Origin: Pholiota molesta
Taxonomy: Eukaryota > Basidiomycota > Agaricomycetes > Agaricales > Strophariaceae
Assembly (NCBI GenBank): GCA_014925825.1
Contig: JACGCK010000228.1
Coordinates: forward strand, 1 to 64,000
Direction of reading: 5' to 3'
DNA: 64,000 nt
The position numbers and the translations under genes are program-made. Below, in pieces: positions 44,669 to 56,089 of the stretch. The notes below the pieces were generated by a model, which did not search any database, was not told the DNA's origin, and was given only the letters and a program-made list of their open reading frames with translations. Numbering within the stretch: the first letter of the stretch is position 1; each line of letters begins with the position of its first letter.

Positions 44669-45281
44669 CGAACCTTACCACCCCCACCCACAAGTCTTAC
44701 CCTTTCGACGCTCGCCTTCGCGTCCAGGTGTCAGTCGTCCCCCTCTCCGACTCACAGGCTCCATTGTGCAAGAATCCCCCTCTATAATCCCCACATGCGC
44801 TGAATCTCCAGTTTCGATTTTCCAGCGAAGCCAAAGGCAAGTATCCCAACTTCGTCGCTCTTCTCCGGCCCTTTTGACACTGTTCTTTCAGCCTTCAGCG
44901 CTTCAGCTTGAATCCTGATTGGATTTTGGACATCAAACCTAATATGAGGAAGGGCTGCAGCTCAAAGTAACGGGGTTTCCAACGCATGCCACGTCTTCCG
45001 CGACCGGCGACATCCATTACGCACCCCAACCACATTTTCCAAATCCTCCCTGTGTCGATTTGAGCCTACCTACTTCCTCGATTTGCAGTAACACTCACCC
45101 GCCTCTGGGCTCATGCCTGTTCTTCCATCTCGTTCTCCGAGATTCGCGACGTCGCCCCCTTACTTCGTTGCCGCTACTCCCAAAGGTCTGCAAAAACGTC
45201 AGCAGCGTGTCAATCACGACCTGGTGTATCAGGAATGGTCACAATATATACAGACAAGCCCGACGACATTCGATCTCCAAC

Positions 45282-46393
45282 CAAGGGGTACGCCAGAAAA
45301 AAATGATATATATTATGTTGATTTATGAGAATAAGCAAGTCTTGGTACCCCCTCCCCCCCCTCCTTCCAAAAAAGGGAATTTGATGGCTGGAATGATCCC
45401 CGTGCCGAGTGACCCGAGGCATCAAACACGTCACATGCGTCACTGAGCCCACTCTACCTCGCCCGTAACCCACCGCATCTCCTCGCCACCCACCACCCTC
45501 AACCACGACGGCGTTCGCGCCCTCCAAACCCCTCGACCCGACCACACGTGATACCACTTACAATGCCATAGCAGCCGTCGACGAGATCGACGACGACGGA
45601 CCCCGCCGCAGGTTCGCCCTCACCCTCACCGACTCTCCTCGACCTCAACGGCAATTCCAGGATCTAGGGACGGAATCCGTTAGCCGACTCGCGAATGGGA
45701 TGGGCACAGTCTCACAGAGGGACATACGAGGTGGCAGCGGGCTCGAGACCGCGAGGGCGCGTATAAGGTACGTCCAAGCTCATCGCTATGCTGTGCGCGC
45801 CAAGTTGACGACGCGTTGGCACCATGCCAGCTCAGCCATTCTCGCCATTTATGACCCACCACCTCCAACGGCATGTGCACCCTCCAACCCCACAGCCGTG
45901 AACAATACGGTTCACAAGACAGCGACGACGGAGCCCCCGCGGTGGAAGACAGCGGGCGTGCGGCCACATATATACGTCTGCAAGCGTTGCGGCGGTGTGT
46001 AGCACCGCTAGCGGCTGTTCGTTCGCGCCGCCCGCACTCACCGTCTGCACGTACAATCAGCGCTGCATATGCAGCGCTGTGCGGCGTGGAGACGCGTCGT
46101 GCCGGGTGTTGCCAAACCCGCGAAACCCGCCAGGCGGGTACGGGTTTGGCGAGGGTCGACCCGTACCCCTACCCATTGTACCCTCGTGTAAACACCAGGT
46201 TGATGCACCTGCCAAGGGATGGGGAGGCCATCAGTGAAGATCAGATAAAGTGTAAGCTTCAGGGAAGTGTTTTACAACATAGAAATTAACATAAAAGTAG
46301 TCTACACAAGTACTCATAAGAAAAAAAAATAAGGGTGCTGGACCCCTCCCCCCCCTACCTGATATGTCGGAGTTTGCCGGCGCGTACCCCTTG
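45282..46393. mobile_element. Second hAT-like MITE of the same family
   Basis: The insertion is 1,112 bp with ends CAAGGGGTACGCC and (reverse complement) CAAGGGGTACGCGCC. It is flanked by a perfect 8-bp target duplication TCTCCAAC (45274-45281 and 46394-46401). Like the copy at 3260-4051 it has C-rich tracts near both ends in the same orientation (45348-45364 and 46343-46359) and a TGTCGG/TGCCGG block before the right TIR. The interior is unrelated in length, contains weak internal repeats (about 45480-45600 and 45840-45950) and an inverted pair around 46100-46170, and shows no coding capacity. Confidence 0.85.
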
Positions 46394-46401
46394 TCTCCAA
46401 C

Positions 46402-47568
46402 AGGCGCAAGTCAACAGCACTCAGTGCCACTCTTCTCATAACTCAATAGAGTCTTCGGCGCTCCATGCTTGGGCCTTCCATCGGACGTTGGAGAATTATA
46501 ATCGCGGCGCTCATATATTGTTTTATATGTGGCTAAATTGTGTGCGCCTTCTCCTGCCCGCATCGGGCAATGCGCCACACAAACGGGCCGCATGGCTCTC
46601 GCCGCTCGCCGCTCGGCCGGCGTTGCGCGCATTCGGAAACACCCAGCTCACAGTTGCCGCGTCGTCGCCTCTGCTCATAAGTACACACGGAAGGTCTCCA
46701 TGCTCTATTCCAGTCCATCACATTCGCGACCAGAACTTAGAAGGGAGTCTATCTCCTGCTCATTGACGAATGAGTAATGCAACCGCTCCTTGTTCTCAGA
46801 GCGAACAGCAAACAAGTTCTTGAGCTCGCAAAGGAGAGTGTCCGTGGCACAGAGTTGGTTGGATATGGGTGGGCTGAGGAGGACAACCCACAAGACCGGC
46901 CAATTGCCAGCGCATCGCGCTTGCCGCCAGCACCTGGGCTCAACATTCAAAATGTACAACGCAAGAGTTTTCCGGTGTCGCGGTCATAGGACATCCTTTC
47001 TACGGCGGGCTACTGCAGTCGGTCATTTGCAACGTACGTGATGGATGTATTCAAAATGTTGGAGAATGTTGGGGTTTCGCATGCTAGTATGGAGGCAAGA
47101 CCGCTGTACCAAGTGCAGTGTGGTGTGCAGTGTGGTGAAAGTGAGTGTCATTTTCAAGCACTTTTCAGAGGGAGACTTCAAGTCTCTAAAAGATTTCCGT
47201 AGTCTGATAGGGTCTCCGAAACGCTCCCATTTCTGATTACCATTTGTCATCAGGCAATCGTCTTCATCGCACTTGATGCATGACGTACGTTCGATTCACC
47301 GGTCAGCAAGAGCAGCACTGAAAGATCCAGGAGTGTTTAATTGTTCGCTTGCGCCAACGTTGTCGATGATGACATGGTTCCAAGGCGGACGATGGCTCTG
47401 ATCATGGAGTGGCGAATGAGTTGCTCAGTGACGCACAGGAGAAGGAACTGTTTGTTTTTGTACGTGGACAAACGTACGTTTTGTGGGCTACGAATAAAGT
47501 ACTGAATAATTAATGATCCATCTTGGGAGCGTCAGATACAACCAAAGTCAAAACCTAATTTTGTCGAG
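46402..47568. other. Intergenic, no gene recognised
   Basis: About 46540-46670 resembles 53100-53220 (GTGCGCC, AATGC, GCGCCACACAA and CGTTCGGAA-like blocks), the far end of the segmental duplication. Open frames on both strands are short and lack motifs. Confidence 0.45.
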
Positions 47569-48893
47569 CTAAGTCAAATCAATAACCTCCCCGACAGCAA
47601 AGTGCCGAATTAATTCGGTTTTCACTCTCTTCGTGGCTAGATGCGCTTCGCTTCTGGCGCGTTTGAGGCTCCGGACGTTCTCGAGCTCAGCCTAAACGTC
47701 GCCAGGTCTGACTCAGAAAGCAGCGAAAATCAGGATATGTATACGCTCACCATCAATTCACGTTCCTTTATGAGAATCTCGTCATTCTCATCTTCATCCC
47801 TTTCAGATTCTGGTGGCATGCCCTCCTGTTTGATCTCGGACGTAGAACCGCTGCTTGTTGTGTTTACTTCTGCGTTAACGGAAGTATGCGGAGAGGTAGC
47901 TTCGTCTCTGTTCAAGTTGTCTTCTCGAGTTGTTGGGCGAAGGACTATTCCCTTTGCCTGAAGCACATCTACGAAAATTTCCGCCCAAGGAAATCTTGAA
48001 TGAGCACTGGGCTCAAATTGGGCTGATATTAAATTGAAGAAAACGTACCCAGGGGTCTGTATTTGAATCTGAACGCTACGGGTTCCTCTATTGGATCGCT
48101 CATTACTGAATAAACATACTTGGCAATCCCATGATGATGGCTAGTCTTTCTCTTCGAATATCTGGATATTTGGATTAATGAAGAAAATATTTTTTGACAT
48201 TGATGTCTCAAAATGTAATTGACTTACCCGACTTGGTGAACCAGCGCTTTTTTATGCCTTTCATGAATTTTGGGCGATTCAGGCATTTGAGAATCAACTT
48301 CGTCTTCTGAATCGGCGGTCACCTTTCTTCGGATTATACGAGTTACTTTCACCCTGCCAAGAACGATCTTAATTTCCCCAACCCCTAAGGACGAATGGTC
48401 GTCCAAATATGCATCGTCATCTGTTACACATATTCAGAATCAGGATGGAATAAGACTGATAAACACTTGACATTCACCTGTCACCGTAGAACGACTGAAC
48501 GTAAAATCCAGGGTTTCCATAGGAGATACTGTAGTGTGAGATATCTCGTTGTCACCTGTAATCGCTCCGTCTTTCCTTGTATGTGCATAAGAGACGATTT
48601 CCTGTCCATCGAGGAAAAGCGTCATGTCGTAGTCGGTCCCATCCCGCACTTTCTTGGCGTAGCAAACTGAAAATCTCTATCGGATTGAGCAAAGTTGAGA
48701 AACTGATGACGGGGTGCCTTGGGGGTGCCAGGATATCTTAATTTGAACGTACCTTTCCCTCTTCAGAGGCAATCCATGCAGTGGCGTCATCCCTTGCTTC
48801 TGTGTATACCGGTCGGACTAGAGGGAGCGGTTTCTCATCTACGGCGATCCATGCTTCGAATCCTTTGTACATCAAACGACCTTCCAGTGACAT
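47569..48893 (-). CDS. DUF7918-type basidiomycete protein
   Basis: Exons on the minus strand 48893-48753, 48676-48478, 48420-48228, 48161-48049, 47968-47751 and 47691-47569 join in frame to about 328 residues. The fold-defining blocks of this fungal family are present: GFEAWIAVDEKPLP near the N-terminus, WIASEEGKRFSVCYAKKVRD, DMTLFLDGQEI, DDDAYLDDHSSLGVGEIKIV then LGRVKV, HERHKKALVHQVG, AFRFKYRPLDVLQAKGIVLR, an acidic disordered part, and the characteristic C-terminal VIDLT. The biochemical role is unknown; these proteins are abundant in Agaricomycetes, with a jelly-roll-like N-terminal half and a basic/acidic tail. The gene sits between the two copies of the segmental duplication and is single-copy here. 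Confidence 0.85.
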
Positions 48894-49597
48894 GATGATA
48901 TTAGTGATGTTGTTTCGGTTGGCGTGGTTGTTAGATATAGGGGGCTCAAGTCAGTGAAGACAGTGAATGTCGTCAAATCTCGAGAGTCGACCGGAAGGTC
49001 TGTTCGTGTTGGCGATTACTATGAGCGCAATTGGCGGTAGGGAAATTATATTTGAATAGAGGAGGAGAATAAATCTGCAAGCAGTGAGCACCGAAGACAC
49101 CTGTTTCAGAGAGGTTGACTCGGAGATGTTTGACAGCGGATGCAGCAGGATCGAAAATGACGACGACGTCATCGTACCTATGTAGACCAGTTGGCGCTCA
49201 TTGAGATTATGTTGGTACGGCATGTTGCAAAATATATTGCGCGAATTCGTTTTATTACTCACAAATACTATCATTGAGAAGTAAAGATCTGAAGAACCAG
49301 TTTATTAGTGAGGTTTATACTGTGAGAACGGAGTGCGCATGGAGTAGTTGGCGATCCTTGGGCGGTCCTGTGCTAATGGCAAATGATTGGATATACTCAT
49401 CGTGAATCCCTTTACACGTAGGGTACAACGAGAGCATAGGAGAGAGGACAAAACCAAGTGATGACAACAAGAGAGCAAAAGTACAGTAAATTAAAACAAA
49501 ACAAAACAAACTGATAGCAAAGCAAGCAGAGCATTGACGACGTAAATGATCAAGATAAAAACATAACGGGAATCCAGCCCACACGGCCAACCTCACC
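48894..49597. other. Intergenic between DUF7918 gene and zinc-finger copy 2
   Basis: No gene recognised. Five-base AAAAC repeats occur at about 49493-49508. Confidence 0.45.
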
Positions 49598-50572
49598 TCA
49601 TCTGCCAGACGACGATGATGGAGTGGATGGGGCGGGTGTGGGCATGATATACGTAGGCACGGGGGAGGAGGCGGAAGGAAAGGCGAGGTGTGCGAAGGCA
49701 CACCTCTCAGGCAATTTATGGTGGTAATTAATGCCACTGTGGCTGTTGTAGGACTTGGGACATCCAAGTCCACGCCACTACAGAAAAAAAGTCAGACAAG
49801 GTGTTATAAGTGAGCGAAAACAAATATAGACAGAAATGAACTGATGGCTTACTTGGCATGTAAATTTTTCGGGTTCCTTCGCAGCTAGAACCTCCAACTT
49901 TGTTGCTTGCCTCGCCGCGCTCTGAATCTGCCGTCTGGCTTTGCTGCTTGCAGCTTTTTTTGCCTTTTTTGCCGCCTCGTGCGCGGCTGTAGACTCGGCG
50001 GTATGATGACGCCTGCGAGGTGAGATGCGCGGCGGAGGTGATGCCCGGCGGTACATCTGATCCTCCTCCACAGACCTAGTATTACCGATCATCCCTGCTA
50101 TTGCCATCCGTGCTACAATCTCCTCTTCATCCACCCGGAGCACACTCGCCATGTGTGGCAACCCTAGGGCCTTTGCTCCTCCTGCCCATGCATAGGCGAG
50201 GCGATCCTCATAGCCAATCTCTTCGCCAATATCAAAGCCATATGTCGGCGCCCCGGGGTCCGAATGCGAACTAAAGGGAGTATATACCCTGATTTCTGAA
50301 TTGGGCATCGATGGAGCAGATGAGACCGGGGTGCTGGTGCCAATGGTGGATGTCGACAGAAAAGGGGACAGTGGGGAGGACTCGGATGAGGTTGGAGATG
50401 GGCCGGGCTCAAACTCGGATGTCGAAGATAACAATGCCGCCGGTAAGTGTATGGCCCCATGCCAGTGACTAGAATCGTGTGGATGATAGTGAGCGTTATG
50501 CTCCAGAAGCTCATGGCAGTTGTCCAAACGCATGCCACAGCGGCATCGAAAGTCGAACCACTGTATACACAC
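49598..50572 (-). CDS. C2H2-like zinc-finger protein, copy 2 (5' end incomplete)
   Basis: Exons about 50561-49853 and 49777-49598. The first listed exon probably begins at an acceptor (TATACAG at about 50567-50561), so the true start lies upstream and was not found. The N-terminal part has a Cys/His cluster (FRCRCGMRLDNCHELLEHNA then HYH), then a Ser/Pro-rich stretch, a segment with GGAKALGLPHMASVLRVDEE, and an Ala/Lys-rich basic helix (AHEAAKKAKKAASSKARRQI). The intron falls after KFTCQ, and the second exon continues WRGLGCPKSYNSHSGINYHH with a further Cys and His, a degenerate finger. The same layout and intron position as 39743-41151 identify it as a paralogue. Confidence 0.55.
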
Positions 50573-51699
50573 AACATCGTTACTTCACTTTATGTGGGTG
50601 AAGGTGAAGCACGAAATACACACAATTGATATTTGTAGATCAGTCGAGCGATGGACGTCGTTAATGGCGTCCTGGCTGCCTGGTGTTATAGTCAGTAGTC
50701 CAAACATTCTTTTTTGCAGAATCTCAAGAGATCTATTTTATCTTGGTCAATACGCGTGTCTGCTTAAATGAAAGTAACATCTATAGCACGCACGAGGAAG
50801 CTGGGCAAAGCGGGGTGACAGAGGGACAAGCGAAAAGGGGGAATAAAATGACCGCACAGAGCTTAGTACACGCCGAGAGATAGAAGGAAACGTAGATCAA
50901 GAGGGAGAGAGGGGGGCGAGAGGAAGGTCGAGGAGGAGCCGATGTCAAATAGAACTCAAGTCAACCGGCAGGCGCCCACCGGCTGAGCATGTATCTAGTC
51001 ATCCCTACATGTAGACAGGCTTATCACGATGGGGATGTCTATCTCCTGGTTCCCCCACTCAATTTCGAAGTTCAGCGCTTTCAGCGTTCCATGACCACGG
51101 TCTGATGGTTGAGTCGACGTAGATGCGCACACTTCCGAGTCTACCTATATTCCAGATCAGTTTCCGCGCCTGTAGACTCCCATGTAAGCTTGCTGACTTA
51201 TGTTTCCTGAGCAGACCCTGAGCGTAGAACTGGAAGTAGAAGAATCGAGCACACGCGCCGCGCGGCCAATGGGGAGCGTGTGGTGGTACTGGTAGGGGAC
51301 AGAATTCGAACGCGCTTTGTCACATCACGACATTGCAGATCACGTCGGGGCTCGAAATTTTGTATTTATTTGCTTTTTTATTCTCCCCTTCCGTCTTTCA
51401 AAGCCTCGTCTCAGACGGTCCTAAGCTTCACTCAAAATAAGAGACATCGTATAGTTTGGGTGGCTCGAATCCTAGAGAAAAATGTCTGGCCGACCACTGC
51501 GGATAGTAAAAGAACCAATTTACCAGTTTTAGTAATTTCTGAAAGGGTACACATGTCATAATCCCACAGTGATTGATGGATTATTGATACAATATTGATA
51601 GGTGAGTTACCGACTTACCGTTAAGCTGACGTTATATTATCAAGTACAAGACACGCAAAGAAAGCCAGTGGAGTATCGAGGAACGGAAGATATTTAGCC
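50573..51699. other. Intergenic
   Basis: No gene recognised; it may contain the missing 5' exon of zinc-finger copy 2. A GGCTCGAATCC sequence near 51465 resembles a tRNA T-arm but has no cloverleaf around it. Confidence 0.4.
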
Positions 51700-52900
51700 A
51701 ACAAGCTTGTGCGTCACGACCTTGTACTCGATGTTCACACAGTGATTGAGTTTTCTGGAATATCCAGGGCGACATAAATGGACTGATTTGGAAGCACGGA
51801 GGAATTGATGCCACTCATCGCCAACTCGTCGCAGTCCCGGACAATGGATAAGAATTTAGCGACATTCAGGAGTGGATGTATCTAGACCAATAAATTTTTA
51901 AAATGATAACCTTGTACCCTATTTTCTAGCCCAACGATTGGGAGGCCAACGGGCACAAAAGCGGAGGAACAATCCAGGCGGCCGGCAGCAGATTTCACGA
52001 CGACAATGGGAACACTTCTCATTGGCCCATATTCAATATGTCAACCTACAGTGAACTTGGGAACTTGCCAGGTGGCGCCGGCCTGCGCGGTCTTCGGACG
52101 CGCTCGTAGAATTCTACAGAGATCTACCATCTTCCCAGCTCGTCAAAGGAGCCCAGCTTGAAACAAGCGAATCGAGAGATCGCAGAAAGCTTGGGTCACA
52201 AGAAATATTTTGTAGCAAAGGTTGGACTCACAAATCTATTCTAGGGTGAAGGTAGGAGTTCTATACCGGCGGAATAGAGTGCCTCGCGTATGTGTCATGG
52301 TCTGGATTTGTCGCGGTCAACGGAGAATGAAATTTGGGAGTCCTGTGGGCCCTGCATCCCCCCTGCTCTGCGCGAGTACGTCGACGAGAAGCATCTCCCA
52401 CATAGGACCTTGCAGACGGGTCGAATATGGGGATCGAGCTGGCCATCCACAACGTCGACCCCGTCAACATAAATATTCGCAACGGGCGACCAGTGGATAC
52501 AGGTGAATGTTAACCTCTGCCGCCACCCCAACTAGCACCACTGACCAGCAGAACGTTTAGGTGCGCGCTCCTCGTTAGCCATGCCATACACCCCACCTAG
52601 TGCCAACCTTACCATTTATTTCAGCTGCACCCACTCGACATCCAAATGCTGTTGGGTTCATCCTTTCAACCCACATCGCCTCGATTACCGCCATTGCCAC
52701 CGCCGTCAAAATCAAATCCTCGTCCGTCGGTGGCAGCCTTCGCTCAAGTACTATCGGCTCGACGTCTATCGCCAGTCAGCGACGAAGCTTCAAACGCTCC
52801 TGGATGGAGGACATACTCCACTGCGACAGCCGCCGAGTATTCCCGCTGTAACCCAAATTGTTCGCAGCAAGTTCGCAGTACGGATCGAGCGCGCAAGTAG
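51700..52900. repeat. Segmental duplication, copy 2 (partner 43430-44560)
   Basis: Collinear, diverged copy of 43430-44560. It lacks an open frame over the hydrophobic stretch seen at 44297-44668. Confidence 0.6.
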
Positions 52901-55900
52901 AAAGTTATCGTCTCGCTCCGCCGCCATGAAGATGGTCCTGGCCTGAAGGATTGCTCACCACAAAAGTACGAGAAGGCGGTTGCAGGGCGGTTGCTACCAC
53001 CCTGCCCGTCACATTATCCCTTGCCTGCCTGACCGCCTCACCATGCCTGATGCCATGGCCCACCTCAAGTCTACGTCGTGTATTGGTATCCTCGGCCTGA
53101 TTCTTTGTGCCCTCCCAGGCGCCCTCACTCAATGCATCAGCAGTGCGCCACACAAGTGGACCGTATATGTAGGGCCCGGCCGGCGCTGAGCGCGTTCGGA
53201 ACGCCATACGGCCCGAAACGACGTCCACAAATCATTACCTAAGTATACTGGCCAACGCAGGCCCTCGTTCCGACAGCTTTCCAGCGTCTTACTCTTCAAG
53301 CTGTCTTCCAGGTCCTCCAATTCCCCGATCTGCTCCTATCATCTCGACACTCTATCTTAGCGTGATATCAGCCCAATGATCGCATCCTGGGGTCGTAGAA
53401 AGAGCATCGGAGACATAAACTTCAACTAAACTTGTTCAGGGACTGGCCCGCGGGCTTCCTGATGTTCGTTGGCGGCTTGTGTGGATCATTGCGAGTTTGG
53501 GAGAACACACTGGATATGAAGGTCAACAAGACCAGATAAGCGCTGATCGATGCACCTCCTAGCATGGGCTCGCTCGCGTATAGTTTCATCTGATGACGGG
53601 TGCGGTTCTTTTGTATACGTATACCATCGACCATACCAACCAACGGGAGCTCTTTCACCGAAGAGGTTGAATCGCGCAGGAGATACGAAATTACCCTCAA
53701 TGTGAGCTTTGAAATCATTTCGAATGAGCTACTCTGACTCTTATTCTCGCTTTCTTCGCATTTATTTCCCATACAAGAAAGCCACAGTTGCATGGAATGA
53801 AGCCTTATTCAAGTCCTCAGTCGCTGAAAATACTACCCAGGAAGGTGGATTGCCTTGGATTTTCAAGAAGCCTCAAGGAATTCTGCCGACTCCTATCTGA
53901 GAACTTGAATACGCCGCTTGAAGCACGCAGGGCTCGTATCCCCACGTCAATCGCGAGAGCTAAATAACGACGAGATCCGCATCATGGCTGTCCTCTCCAA
54001 ACGCGACCCACCCGCGGCGCGCGCACATTCAATTACAATCCCGTTTGGGTATCTTTTTTTTTTTTTTTTTTTTTTTTTTTCCGCCGCCGTAAAAATGGCA
54101 GGAATCGGGGCCTTTGAAGCTCGTCGTGCTCGAGTTGGAATTCTCGCTCTCGCCCTCTGTGCGCTTCTGTTTTTCTGGTGTCGGTTTACTTACTACTCGG
54201 ACAAGCGTTATGTCCTCTACATCTAAGTCGAATGCTCAGGATATTGCTCGACTTCTATTTATCGGCGCAAGATCCAGAAGGAAAAGAACACAACCTCGTA
54301 ACGCTTTGCTTCGAATTTCTTTTGCTCCCCACACTGTCTTGTTCCCGTTGTCCTGACAGCGGAACGCTGATTTGCAATGATCCTGCTGATAGTACAAGGT
54401 TGGTTGACTGCTCTGGCATAGAAGACGACGGGCGGTTGTTGAGGATGACTAGGATATAATCTGATTAGAGCTTTCCGAGTATTTCTGTCCTAATTACAAA
54501 AAAGTACGCCAGAACTAAGTAAGAAGACGAGATTCATAATGGTAATGACGGCTATTTTTTGTCCATTATTCATGTTTGTAAGCGCACACGGATTGGGCAT
54601 ACATACCTGTAAGCGATCCGGTCCCAATCACCAGGTAGATCAATTTACTCAGCAAGTTCTCTGTCTAATACCAGACGGTCCTCGAGACAACTCAAGGCAA
54701 GTCAATTAGCAGCAAAAATAAATTTTAGCACTTAAACTTAGTATGTCAAAGTTGCTGCAATAATAATTTACACACATAATATTTTGAAGCAACTTCTTCA
54801 AGTTTCGGAATGTTGATAAGTAAGTAAGGCGCAATATGTCAGGTTGGTCGCTCGTGGGTTCCTTTTCTCACCCTTGTTCGAAAACGATACCTTGAGGCTT
54901 GAGCTAGTATAGTTACAGAAGAGAGACTCGGAGTGGATGGATTGCAGTACTTGTGTAATATTGACCATACACAAAGTAAATATGGCCACAAAGAATACCA
55001 GCTTTGAAGCTTTGAAGGTACATTGCCGAAGGATATTACAGAGTTCTTGTCTTCAATGCGTCAATTGTGCTGCTCGATAGCGCCGATAATCTTCGGCATC
55101 CCGGCATACTAAAATAGACGCCTACGAGGTTCGGCGGACATTTCGAAGAAACGAAGCTATTTTTTTGATTGTTTCAATGATTCATACTTATCTGATAAGC
55201 ACATGTTAATGATGTTATTTAGGTCGGTGCCTCAGGGCCGCGCTGCCGCAGTACCTCAGAAGTGTAGCTAGACAAGAACTGCGTAGAATGTGGCTGCTAC
55301 TGCTGCGAGACAACCCGCAACCAGGCATAGCCTTTGTATTCCCCGAATGGGTACATAATAGAAGCGCCCACGCCGATCCCCAAGAACAAGATCGACGACC
55401 ATATGGAATTGTTTGATTGAGCTGTAAAACAATTCAAAGCAAATATCATTCGACCGCAGACTCCGCAGTAAAGAAATTTAGAATAAGTGGAGGAAATGGG
55501 TCCGTAGATGCATGTTTGAGAGCGCTCTTGCAAGTTCAGAGTGCAAAGACCCATCCCATATATAATTGATAGCCGTCATGACTCATTGGTAGGACTTGGC
55601 TCTGGGCATTAATGACTCATACTAACTTATTTGCCTCGAACACGTTGCCAGTGGATGTTTGACTCGAGTCATCCTTGATTTCTATCATGACAGCCGCAGT
55701 TCGAGTAGGGATCTTTATTGTATTGGCGGGTGTGTTAGTTTAGTCGAATGGTTCGAACTTCGACTGCGACGGTCCCTCGGCAGTGAAATAATTTGAGCGA
55801 ATTTGGAGCGAATGTTTGCTGGCATGCTGGGTTTGAGCTCGTGATACTATGTTTGCAGGCCCATACCCAGCCAATACCTTTGAGGAGGGGTGTAAGACAC

Positions 55901-56089
55901 TCTTCTGCGGAATTTTCCATGTGGCATGATGTGAAAATCATATAAAGTGCAAATGGTATGGGTTTCAATTTTAGGATCTGCCTTGTTTAGCCTTGTAGCC
56001 GGCAAAGACGCGTCAGATCGCGTGCCGGCAAACGATCATTATAATTACGATCACAGCTCGCTTACAATCACTCTTTCCCTCCCCTCGTC
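52901..56089. other. Long intergenic region
   Basis: No gene recognised. A run of 27 T occupies 54054-54080. Open frames such as 53422-53793 (minus), 53709-53900 and 53918-54226 (plus) lack motifs and supportable splicing. The last 150 bases hold the leader of the Zn2Cys6 gene. Confidence 0.45.
54054..54080 (+). repeat. Poly(T) run of 27 bases
   Basis: A homopolymer of 27 T. It may be a hypervariable microsatellite or the poly(A) trace of a retrotransposed sequence on the minus strand; no retroelement coding was seen next to it. Confidence 0.9.

Noticed and set aside
51450..51480. tRNA-like T-arm sequence
   Set aside because: GGCTCGAATCC is present, but no acceptor stem, anticodon arm or D-arm could be paired around it.
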